From an uncultured Lachnospiraceae bacterium (GTDB lineage: Bacteria > Bacillota > Clostridia > Lachnospirales > Lachnospiraceae): a stretch of DNA of 33,316 bases. Made by a program: the position numbers and the translations under genes. The notes under the pieces were generated by a model. It was not told the origin of the DNA. It worked only from the letters and a program-made list of their open reading frames with translations, and did not search any database. Shown here piece after piece: positions 15,283 through 22,853 of this stretch. Positions within the stretch are counted from its first letter, which is position 1; each line of letters begins with the position of its first letter. The stretch lies in assembly GCA_902761225.1 (NCBI GenBank), contig CACWJQ010000022.1, positions 1-33,316 on the forward strand. The letters run 5' to 3'.

Positions 15283-16206
15283 TTATCCCTGAAGCTTTGC
15301 AATGATTCCGGGAAGCTCGGCATCAACCTTGTCATTATCTATCTGACAGGTTCCTGCTGCCGCATGTCCGCCTCCGCCGTACTCAAGGCAGAGATTTCCG
15401 ATATTGACGGTTGAGCTCTTGTTGATTATGGATCTTCCGATCATGACTGCGGTGTTCTGTTTCTTGAAGCCCCATGCAACATGCACGGATACTTCAACTT
15501 CGGGATGCATTGCGTAGATCATGAAACGGTTACCTGCATAGATGGTCTCCTCGTTCCTGAGGTCTATGACCACAACCTTGCCCTCGACTCTGGCAATCCT
15601 GTTGAGCTGGGCCTTGAACAGCTCCTGCTGCTCGAAATACAGATCAACTCTTTCCTTAACATCGGGAAGCTGCATTATCTCATCAATGGGATGATCCACA
15701 CAGTAAGTGATGAGCTCCATCATAAGATCGTAATTGGAGATCCTGAAATCGTGGAATCTTCCAAGTCCGGTTCTGGCATCCATCAGGAAATTGAGAAGAA
15801 CCCATCCCTTGGGATCAAGGATCTCATCCTGTGTAAAATCGGCACTGTCGCCCTTGTCAACAGCGGTCATTATCTCTTCCGATACTCTGGTGAAGGTCTT
15901 CGCACCACCGTAATAATTATATACAACTCTTGCAGCCGACTTAGCTTCACCTTCAATGATGAACTTCTGCTTCACCTCCTCGGAATGAACTCTTAAAAGC
16001 TCACTCTCATGATGGTCGAAGGCCAGCTTTACTCTGGGATCAAAGGGGAGGTTCGTGGTGATATCATCACCTGTGATATCTACCTTGCCATCCTGAACAT
16101 CCTTGGGATGAACGAACTTGATCTCATCGATCATGTCCATCTCCTTCAAAAGCATCGCACATACAAGTCCGTCAAAATCACTTCTTGTGATAAGTCTTCT
16201 GCTCAT
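15283..16206 (-). CDS. DHH family phosphoesterase (nanoRNase / pAp phosphatase-like)
   Basis: The ATG at 16206 fits the AAGGAG ribosome site better than the TTG three codons upstream, giving 307 residues. Family motifs are in order: DFDG (10-13), DHH (64-66), and the C-terminal DHHA1 motif GGGGHAAAGTCQ near 280. These coordinate manganese and mark enzymes that cleave short RNA, cyclic dinucleotide products or pAp. The first motif reads SDFDG, where most family members have S/T-D-x-D or H-x-x-P-D, in keeping with the smaller exopolyphosphatase-related branch. No signal peptide, so cytoplasmic. The exact substrate cannot be told from sequence. Confidence 0.85.
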   Translation of the reverse strand: MSRRLITRSDFDGLVCAMLLKEMDMIDEIKFVHPKDVQDGKVDITGDDITTNLPFDPRVKLAFDHHESELLRVHSEEVKQKFIIEGEAKSAARVVYNYYGGAKTFTRVSEEIMTAVDKGDSADFTQDEILDPKGWVLLNFLMDARTGLGRFHDFRISNYDLMMELITYCVDHPIDEIMQLPDVKERVDLYFEQQELFKAQLNRIARVEGKVVVIDLRNEETIYAGNRFMIYAMHPEVEVSVHVAWGFKKQNTAVMIGRSIINKSSTVNIGNLCLEYGGGGHAAAGTCQIDNDKVDAELPGIIAKLQG

Positions 16207-16259
16207 TTTGTTCAACTCTCCTTAAAAAGGTTTTAGGGATTCCTATTACATTTTATCAT

Positions 16260-18488
16260 CTATTTTGTCTTACGCAAGCCTACACCCAAACAGAATCCGA
16301 TAAACTTCAAAATGTTTTCCCTGCGGAGCCTTTCAAGCAGTTCCTTCCTGTATTCAAAAGCCCTCTTTTCAGGTCCTTCAAGCTCTGTGTTCTCTCCGTA
16401 CAGAAAGTCTGTCAGATCATCGATGAATACTAAAGTCCGCTGCCCGGTATCATCAGGGATCCTCGCTCCGAATTCCGAAAGCGTCTCACCGCAGGACGCT
16501 TCATATCCCAGCAGCTTGAGCAGCCTCATATCCTGCCTGCATATGATGCGGTATCTCTCACTTATCTCTTTTCTCCTGAAGGATATGGAGGAGATGATAT
16601 TCCCTATAATGAAAAAGAAAATGACAAATCCGGCACCTGCCGCAACAGGGATCATTATGGCACGTACAGGAATGGCATGTCCCTTTTCTTCCGGCTGATA
16701 TACACCATCTTCTTCAGGCGGCACCTCCTCTTCCCCGTATGCTCCGGGATATCCGGAGGCTGCACCCTGACCAATGGCCATAGCCTCTTCTTCGGTTCTC
16801 CAGTAGGCAAAGGTACCCATACCGGGAGTGGGTTCATAGGGAACCCATCCTATGCCATCGTAATAAACCTCAGGCCAGGCATGAGCCATATATGTATAGA
16901 CGGTAACATTTCTCTGCCCCGAGGTTTCCACCAGATACCCCTGCACATACCTTGCAGGAAGTCCCTCAGCTCTGGCAAGAAGAACAAAAGCTGTCGCAAA
17001 ATAGGTACAGTATCCTCTCCGTGACTGAAGGAGAAAATAGTCCAGCATGCCTGATGCATCATCAACATATTCAGGCATTTCCCCGGGAGCATTCGTATAC
17101 TCAAATCTTCTGAGCACTCTGCAGAGTCTGTCCATCTTCTCTGTTTCGGTTTCTGCACCCTCATAGATGCTTTCAAGGTACTCCTTAAGGCCGTCCGACA
17201 ATACCGGAGCCGGGGTATAGAGTTCATATACCCTTTCCCTCTGCTTAAGATAATCATCGTATGATACCCCTTCGAATCCTTCAAGGGCCAGTTCCCGAAG
17301 CTGCTCGTCATATGCCTCACGGTCCGGCAGGCCTGCATTTTCGATCAGATCATTAAAAACGGGATTCCCGGTGTTCATGTTAAAGTATGTGACCCAGTAC
17401 TGCTCAGGGATATGGTCATCATCCTTCCACAGGACATCCCCACCCGAATGATCCACCATACTGAATGCATTGTCGCTTCCCACAAGGGATTTTACCGGAG
17501 TAAATACATAGGGAGTAGAGATGCCGGTATAGGAGATTCTGAATGTATGTCTTCTGTAATAGTCGGCCGGCTTATCGGTATATCCCTCTGTTGCAGCGAT
17601 AAATGCAACCGTATCCAGGATTCCGTCATATGAATCCGAAGCATCCGTATCCGTCCATGATAATCCGTCGAAGGTATCGAAGGATCTTCCGTTTAATCTG
17701 ACTCCACTGACCGCACTTGACAGATCTATCAGTTCCATGACCTCATCATTGGCATGGCTGACATTACCATGAAGATCGCCTCTTCCGGAAAAACCTATCA
17801 TCACATTGGTTGGATCATACACTCCGTCCTTAGAAAAATGTCTGCCTATCTTCTCTATTGATTCGGATACGGTTTCATATATCCTTTTAAATGCAGCCCA
17901 GTCATATGGTTCATCCGGCGCAGGCAGCAGCAGTACGGGAACCATGACCATGATCACAAAGGGCATCACGAATACCAGATGCTTAACCTGATCGGTATCC
18001 CCCTCTCTCTTCCATGCTCTCTGTATCTCCTCTGTCAGCATAAGGAGTATATATGTAAAGACAGCACTTACCGTAAGCTTCTCGGGCTGAATATCCAGGA
18101 TCACTTCCGTGATGACCCCTGCCGCAAAAGCCGCGGAAAGAACCATACGGGCATACCTTGCGCGGGAGGACAGTTCACCCAAAAGGAATGCACCAAGTGC
18201 TATAAAGAGCATGGGCAGCCATTCGGTATGCACTGCAAAGTATTTCCTTACCCCTTCGTTCTGCCGGAGGAAGAAGCCCGCAACTATAAGTGTAACAGTC
18301 GCACCTGAGATAATAACCTTTCCCAGCCATCCGCTCCTTTTAAACAGCACCGGCACGCCCGATATGAACAGCGTGATGAGCAATGCCCATGCTCCCGCAT
18401 TTCCATAACCGTAAAGAGGCATGAATGCCGACAGTATTCCCGCAGCGATCACCCATATATATATCATTTCATACAGTAATGCGGTCAT
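16260..18488 (-). CDS. Transglutaminase-like membrane protein (TgpA type)
   Basis: The 742-residue protein has about seven transmembrane helices in the first 200 residues, a large external region, and a last helix near 620-645 (IPVAAGAGFVIFFFIIGNII). The external part carries a transglutaminase/protease-fold core with the triad Cys494 (RRGYCTYFA), His536 (MAHAWPEVY) and Asp544 (YYDGIGWVPYEPTPGM). The C-terminal cytoplasmic tail matches the DUF4129-like region that often follows. Its ATG overlaps the DUF58 stop as ATGA, and it is the third gene of the MoxR-DUF58-transglutaminase operon. The set is thought to act on envelope or secreted proteins; the substrate is not known. Confidence 0.92.
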   Translation of the reverse strand: MTALLYEMIYIWVIAAGILSAFMPLYGYGNAGAWALLITLFISGVPVLFKRSGWLGKVIISGATVTLIVAGFFLRQNEGVRKYFAVHTEWLPMLFIALGAFLLGELSSRARYARMVLSAAFAAGVITEVILDIQPEKLTVSAVFTYILLMLTEEIQRAWKREGDTDQVKHLVFVMPFVIMVMVPVLLLPAPDEPYDWAAFKRIYETVSESIEKIGRHFSKDGVYDPTNVMIGFSGRGDLHGNVSHANDEVMELIDLSSAVSGVRLNGRSFDTFDGLSWTDTDASDSYDGILDTVAFIAATEGYTDKPADYYRRHTFRISYTGISTPYVFTPVKSLVGSDNAFSMVDHSGGDVLWKDDDHIPEQYWVTYFNMNTGNPVFNDLIENAGLPDREAYDEQLRELALEGFEGVSYDDYLKQRERVYELYTPAPVLSDGLKEYLESIYEGAETETEKMDRLCRVLRRFEYTNAPGEMPEYVDDASGMLDYFLLQSRRGYCTYFATAFVLLARAEGLPARYVQGYLVETSGQRNVTVYTYMAHAWPEVYYDGIGWVPYEPTPGMGTFAYWRTEEEAMAIGQGAASGYPGAYGEEEVPPEEDGVYQPEEKGHAIPVRAIMIPVAAGAGFVIFFFIIGNIISSISFRRKEISERYRIICRQDMRLLKLLGYEASCGETLSEFGARIPDDTGQRTLVFIDDLTDFLYGENTELEGPEKRAFEYRKELLERLRRENILKFIGFCLGVGLRKTK

Positions 18489-19645
18489 CCGAGCACCTCG
18501 CTTATCCGGTCCTCATATCCTATGACCTTACATCCCATATGTTCACCTGAACCCGTCACGGGGGCCGCTGCTTTATCCGTTATCAGATACAGATCCTGTC
18601 TTATGGAATATCCTCCAAGGCTCTCAGAATACAGTCTTGCGGCGTCGCTCCATTCGTGAAGGATATAGATAACGGACGAACAGTCAGTGATGGTATCATC
18701 CGAATCGCATGCCGCAAAAAAGGCCTTTTGTGTATTATCCTTACGGAAGGAAAAACCTGACATGGCATTATAGAACTCTTCGAAGTCTTCAGTTCCGTTA
18801 ACTGTATAGCTGTTGAGCCTTTCACCGTATGTACGGATGCTTACTCCTATCCCGTGCTCCGCAAGAAAATATGTCAGCGCAAGAACAGTCTCAAGGATCT
18901 TATTTTCCAGCGGAAGATGATCTTCAGGCTTTTCAGAGTATCTGTATGAATCCATAAATATCCTGCATGCAGGTGATGCCTCACCGGTAAATGTCCTGAC
19001 CTGGGGCTTGCCGGATCTTGCAGTTGCCTTCCAGTTGATTAGTCTTATATCATCTCCCGGGACATACCCGCGTACGGGTATATCGGGCAGCTTCCTGTCG
19101 CGTGAAAGAGAGCCTGCAGGATCTATAACATTCTCGGGACTAACGGAATCAGGAAGCAGCTCAAGTCTCGGAAGCACGATAGCCTTTATCGTCTCCCTGT
19201 TCCTGAAGGTGATGGAAAACAGACGCAGATGATCCGTCACCGTAACACTCTTTATCCCAACGTCATATTCACCTCTGTAGCGGCAAAGGAGCAGCGTCTC
19301 ACGGCTGATGCCCGTATGAGGCATCAGTTCGTACTCTTCATCATCAAGATCTGTAATGCTTGAAAAATCCGAAAAGAAATGAGTCTGCACTCCGGAGTGT
19401 GTGAATACATCCTCATTCTGCAGGGTAAAGAAAAAGGGGGTTGCATTTCCTGCCGTGACAGTCCTTGTATCGATCCGCTGATATATCTTAAAGCGTATGT
19501 AGACAATGATGGTATAGATGAATGACACAAGGGGAACGAAAAGCGTAAAGAAGAAAAAGCCGTAGGATACCGGCCCGCCTATATTGGATATTATGATAAG
19601 AGACAGAATGAAAAGCCCTAAGGCAATATATCCGTTTCGTTTCAT
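18485..19645 (-). CDS. DUF58 domain protein
   Basis: The start at 19645 (MKRNGYIALGLF) leaves one base after the MoxR stop; the longer frame to 19708 overlaps MoxR by 62 bases and is less likely. The product has 386 residues. Two hydrophobic helices fill roughly residues 6-50. The DUF58 hallmark GDDIRLINWKATARSGKPQVR lies in the middle and is followed by a VWA-like region (RIFMDSYRYS). DUF58 proteins are found next to MoxR ATPases, probably as partners the ATPase remodels. The stop overlaps the next start codon. Confidence 0.92.
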   Translation of the reverse strand: MKRNGYIALGLFILSLIIISNIGGPVSYGFFFFTLFVPLVSFIYTIIVYIRFKIYQRIDTRTVTAGNATPFFFTLQNEDVFTHSGVQTHFFSDFSSITDLDDEEYELMPHTGISRETLLLCRYRGEYDVGIKSVTVTDHLRLFSITFRNRETIKAIVLPRLELLPDSVSPENVIDPAGSLSRDRKLPDIPVRGYVPGDDIRLINWKATARSGKPQVRTFTGEASPACRIFMDSYRYSEKPEDHLPLENKILETVLALTYFLAEHGIGVSIRTYGERLNSYTVNGTEDFEEFYNAMSGFSFRKDNTQKAFFAACDSDDTITDCSSVIYILHEWSDAARLYSESLGGYSIRQDLYLITDKAAAPVTGSGEHMGCKVIGYEDRISEVLG

Positions 19646-19646
19646 A

Positions 19647-20579
19647 TCACACCATGGGCACCTTGGCCTTAAGAACCACAGCATGAAGAACCTTATCGAT
19701 ATCTTCACCTGCTATCTTCGCATCATAGGACAGAGTGACTCTGTGGTGAAGTGTGCTTACCGCAACAGCCTTTATATCATCGGGAGTAACAAACTCTCTT
19801 CCGGCAAGATAGGCATGGGCACGTGCAGCCTGAACCATCATTATCATGGCACGTGAACTGACTCCCCGCAGGAACCTCTTCTCCTGTCTTGTTAGTCCCG
19901 TGATCTCTTCAGCATACTGAAGGACCTTGTCAGCTATCCTGATATTACGTACTTCATCCATGATCTTAAGAAGCTCATCCGAAGTGATCACACTCTTTAT
20001 GGTATCCACGGTCTTTCCCTCGAGAAATCTTCTGGTCAGAAGGATCTCATCTTCAGGTGAGGGATATCCTATGGAAAGCTTCATCATGAACCTGTCAAGC
20101 TGTGCCTCGGGAAGCGGGTATGTTCCGACGAACTCTACAGGGTTCTGTGTAGCTATGATCATGAAGGGAGAAGGAAGATCATATGTCCTGTCATCCACGG
20201 TAACCTTCCCCTCGGACATGGCTTCGAGAAGTGCTGCCTGAGTCTTGGGAGATGTCCTGTTGATCTCATCCGCGAGAAGGATCTGGTGCATCACCGCACC
20301 TTCCCTGTATTCAAACTCTCCCGTCTTCATATTAAGAACCGACACTCCTGTCACATCCGAAGGAAGCGTATCGGGAGTAAACTGTATGCGTCCGAAATCA
20401 AGATCAACCGAAGCGGCAAGGGTCTTCACAAGAGTAGTCTTGCCTACGCCGGGGACATCCTCTATAAGTACATGTCCTCCTGCAAGAAGGCAGATGAGAA
20501 CATTCTCGGCCACATCGCTCTTACCTATGAAATATTCGTTTATGATCTCTCTTAATCTTTCTATCATCTGTTCCACCAT
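19647..20579 (-). CDS. MoxR family AAA+ ATPase
   Basis: A 310-residue chaperone-type ATPase. Walker A VPGVGKTTL is at 42-50, Walker B LLADEINRTSPKTQ with Asp104 and Glu105, sensor region IATQNPVEFVGTYPLPEAQLDRF, and the C-terminal lid domain ends with LHHRVTLSYDAKIAGED. MoxR proteins help assemble or activate partner proteins that often carry VWA or DUF58 domains, here the next gene. Two starts are possible: ATG at 20579, or ATG at 20567 (MIERLREI), which overlaps the stop of a 38-codon open frame upstream as ATGA. Neither has a strong ribosome site of its own. Confidence 0.94.
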   Translation of the reverse strand: MVEQMIERLREIINEYFIGKSDVAENVLICLLAGGHVLIEDVPGVGKTTLVKTLAASVDLDFGRIQFTPDTLPSDVTGVSVLNMKTGEFEYREGAVMHQILLADEINRTSPKTQAALLEAMSEGKVTVDDRTYDLPSPFMIIATQNPVEFVGTYPLPEAQLDRFMMKLSIGYPSPEDEILLTRRFLEGKTVDTIKSVITSDELLKIMDEVRNIRIADKVLQYAEEITGLTRQEKRFLRGVSSRAMIMMVQAARAHAYLAGREFVTPDDIKAVAVSTLHHRVTLSYDAKIAGEDIDKVLHAVVLKAKVPMV

Positions 20580-20680
20580 TTTGCCGGACCATCTGCAATA
20601 AGCTCATCATACCCATATGGTATCCACAGGCTGTCATCCGGTCCTTCAATAAAGCCTTTATAAAGTGTGCCTGGTCCCAT
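20564..20680 (-). CDS. Possible small ORF (38 residues) coupled to moxR
   Basis: An ATG at 20680 opens a frame beginning MGPGTLYKGFIEG and ending PAKWWNR, with the TGA overlapping the second possible MoxR start as ATGA. The peptide is protein-like (Trp, Tyr and Gly/Pro-rich), but there is no clear ribosome site and no family I recognise. It could be a leader peptide, the remnant of a longer gene (a stop lies five codons before the ATG), or chance. Confidence 0.3.
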   Translation of the reverse strand: MGPGTLYKGFIEGPDDSLWIPYGYDELIADGPAKWWNR

Positions 20681-20711
20681 GACTGTGATGAAGACTCACA
20701 TCTTTTTTATT

Positions 20712-20730
20712 TTATCATGTAACATGATAA
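20712..20730. promoter_or_regulatory. Perfect 19-bp palindrome, operator-like
   Basis: TTATCATGT and ACATGATAA flank a single central base. It lies directly next to the long inverted repeat at 20731-20771 and about 30 bases ahead of the small ORF that precedes moxR. Its size and symmetry fit a repressor operator; an A-rich -10-like TAAAAT overlaps its end on the minus strand. Confidence 0.4.
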
Positions 20731-20771
20731 GAAACAGCCATAAAATTAACGGACAATTTTATGGCTGTTTC
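20731..20771 (-). terminator. Long perfect inverted repeat, probable terminator of the dehydrogenase operon
   Basis: Arms of 17 bases (GAAACAGCCATAAAATT and its exact complement) enclose a seven-base loop. It is 60 bases after the stop at 20832. The T-rich 3' arm and the TTTCTTA that follows may serve as a U-tract, but there is no clean T run, so a regulatory role is possible too. Confidence 0.6.
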
Positions 20772-20831
20772 AAGAGGGTAACTATTATTCTGTGGGATAT
20801 ATCAAAGCATCAGTCTGTATACTGACAGGCA

Positions 20832-21866
20832 TCATACGCTGAGGATCTCAGCCTTTGCTTTCTCAAGAGCCGCTATGACTCTGTCACACCATGCATCGAA
20901 CTCGGGATCTTCCTTCTGACATTCTTCGGGATGTGACAGAACGTACTCAAGAGAACGCCTCACACCAATGCTGAATGGAATATTGGTAGTCATCTGCGGA
21001 ACTATCCTCTTAAGCTTGGTATTGTCAAATACAACCGATACCGCCTTGTCTCCAAGGAGTGCTCCCTCGAAATCAAATCCGTACTTATCCCCTGCCTGTG
21101 ACAGGAATTCCGACGATACATGGACTGCATTAAGCTCTACTCCCAGGGCATCTGCTATGGTCCTGTATATCTGATCCCATGTAAGGATCTCATCACCTGT
21201 TATCTGGAATGCTTCTCCGATCGCATGACGGTTTCCCATAAGTCCAGTAAAGCCTATGGCAAAATCCTCATTAAAGGTCAGTGCCCAGAGAGAGCTTCCG
21301 TCACCCTGTATGATCACGGGCTTTCCCTCCTGCATGCGCTTTATAACCTGCCAGAATCCGTTCTTTCCATGTACTCCGAGAGGTATGTTCCTCTCATCAT
21401 AGGTGTGGCTGGGACGGACGATGGTAACAGGGAATCCTTCCTCCCTGTATTTCTTCATGAGGAATTCCTCGCATGCGATCTTATTCCTTGAATACTCCCA
21501 GTGAGGATTGGCAAGTGCCGTACCCTCGGTAATGATGTAGCTTGCCGCCGGCTTGTGATATGCAGAGGCTGAGCTGATATAGATGTACTGGCCGGTCCTT
21601 CCCTTAAATAATCTGTAATCTCTCTCTACCTGTTCGGGAACAAAACCTATGAACTCGCATACGCTGTCAAAGGTCATGTCACCGATCGCGGAAAGTACCG
21701 CTTCCTCGTCATTTATATCAGCCTTTATTGTATGCACTCCCTCAGGAACAACCGAATCACGGTTTCCTCTGTTAAGGAGCCATACTTCCCATGCGGGATC
21801 CTCTGCAAGTCTCCTGACTATGGCTGCACTGATCTGTCCTGTTCCCCCGATAAATAATGCTTTCAT
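20832..21866 (-). CDS. NAD(P)-dependent epimerase/dehydratase family protein (extended SDR)
   Basis: The 344-residue protein begins with the extended-SDR nucleotide-binding motif FIGGTGQIS (G-x-x-G-x-x-G type). The Ser in IYISSASAYHKPA and the Tyr of that stretch stand where the catalytic residues of the family lie. IVRPSHTYDERNIPLG and SSLWALTFNEDFAIGFTGLM follow the pattern of epimerase-like proteins. The C-terminal half (from about 220) would bind the substrate. Similar proteins are described as NAD-dependent epimerases or mRNA-binding-type SDRs; the substrate is unknown. It starts 19 bases after the SDR gene, with AAAGGGG as ribosome site, so the two are one transcript. Confidence 0.88.
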   Translation of the reverse strand: MKALFIGGTGQISAAIVRRLAEDPAWEVWLLNRGNRDSVVPEGVHTIKADINDEEAVLSAIGDMTFDSVCEFIGFVPEQVERDYRLFKGRTGQYIYISSASAYHKPAASYIITEGTALANPHWEYSRNKIACEEFLMKKYREEGFPVTIVRPSHTYDERNIPLGVHGKNGFWQVIKRMQEGKPVIIQGDGSSLWALTFNEDFAIGFTGLMGNRHAIGEAFQITGDEILTWDQIYRTIADALGVELNAVHVSSEFLSQAGDKYGFDFEGALLGDKAVSVVFDNTKLKRIVPQMTTNIPFSIGVRRSLEYVLSHPEECQKEDPEFDAWCDRVIAALEKAKAEILSV

Positions 21867-21885
21867 ATTTTTCCCCTTTATATGA

Positions 21886-22629
21886 TCAATATGGACTGTT
21901 CATGGAATGAGCCTTCTCTACTGCCTCTTCAAGAGTCATGTCATAGAAAAGTCCCGCACCGAATATCCTTCCGGACTTTTTATCATCGACGAATGCTCCC
22001 ACAACCACACCGGGTATGGATGACTCGGGAGCATTGGGGGCATTGGGGCCTCCAAGATCCGTTCTGCACCAGCCGGGATCGGTAAGATTTATCATCACGT
22101 CAGTTCCCTGAAGCTTCGATCCTATATCTATGGTCACCTTGTTAAGAGCCGCCTTGGATGCGGAATACCCTGCCTGCTCAGGTTCGAGGGCTATGCCGCT
22201 TGTGGTATTAACTATCCTTCCGAATCCCTTTTCCATCATCCTGGGAAGGAAGTGGTAACAGATCATCATGGGCGATGTGGTGTTGATGAGAAAGCTCTTG
22301 GTGTAATCCTCTGAAGGAGTACCCAGCCACTCGGTCCTGTATGCTATCTGCATTCCCGCATTGTTCATCACGATATCAACACAGACACCCAGGTCATCTA
22401 TCTCTTCGAGCATCTTCCTGACACTGTCAAGATCCGAAAGTTCCGCCTCAACAGGAACACATTTTACTCCGAAAGCTTCTATCTCAGCCTTCACTTTATC
22501 AGCATGTTCCTTCTTCCTGCTCTGCAGGATAATGTTGCATCCCCTTTCAGCAAGGAAAAGAGATACAAGTCTTCCGATGCCTCTTGCCCCTCCCGTGACC
22601 AGGGCCCATCTTCCGCTTACATCTACCAT
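21886..22629 (-). CDS. Classical short-chain dehydrogenase/reductase
   Basis: The 247-residue protein has the full classical SDR set: TGGARGIG at 12-19 for NAD(P), NNAG at 89-92, Ser144 in NTTSGIA, and the Tyr155-x-x-x-Lys159 pair in GYSASKAALN. It reduces or oxidises an alcohol/ketone; the substrate is not predictable. AGGAGG lies five bases before the ATG at 22629. It is the first gene of a two-gene unit with the epimerase-like protein. The 224 bases upstream hold the terminator of the kinase gene and a TTGACT box without a good partner. Confidence 0.92.
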   Translation of the reverse strand: MVDVSGRWALVTGGARGIGRLVSLFLAERGCNIILQSRKKEHADKVKAEIEAFGVKCVPVEAELSDLDSVRKMLEEIDDLGVCVDIVMNNAGMQIAYRTEWLGTPSEDYTKSFLINTTSPMMICYHFLPRMMEKGFGRIVNTTSGIALEPEQAGYSASKAALNKVTIDIGSKLQGTDVMINLTDPGWCRTDLGGPNAPNAPESSIPGVVVGAFVDDKKSGRIFGAGLFYDMTLEEAVEKAHSMNSPY

Positions 22630-22786
22630 TTGGACCTCCTGTTTATTTTTCCACTGCAGATCCCGTGAAAAATATTCCGTAAAGTCAATTTACCACACCG
22701 AATCCGAAAATAAACCGTTTCACCAAAAGAGGACAAAAACAGGGGAGTTTAAACACCGAAAACACAATTTTTGATGAAATCATCTC

Positions 22787-22830
22787 AAAAAAATGCTGCC
22801 CGCTCCGATCATGTCAGAAGCAGGCAGCAG
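22787..22830 (-). terminator. Intrinsic terminator of the hybrid histidine kinase gene
   Basis: On the minus strand TGCTGCCTGCT pairs with AGCGGGCAGCA (one G-T pair) and is followed by seven T. It lies 24 bases after the kinase stop codon at 22854. Confidence 0.85.
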
Positions 22831-22853
22831 TGATCCGCATGTCTGTATATTTA

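Noticed and set aside
19646-19708. Longer DUF58 start at 19708
   Set aside because: It would overlap MoxR by 62 bases and add a Cys/Trp-rich segment not usual for the family; ATG 19645 follows the MoxR stop by one base.
16260-20579. MoxR/DUF58/transglutaminase cluster as a new system
   Set aside because: This is a widespread and well-recognised gene arrangement.
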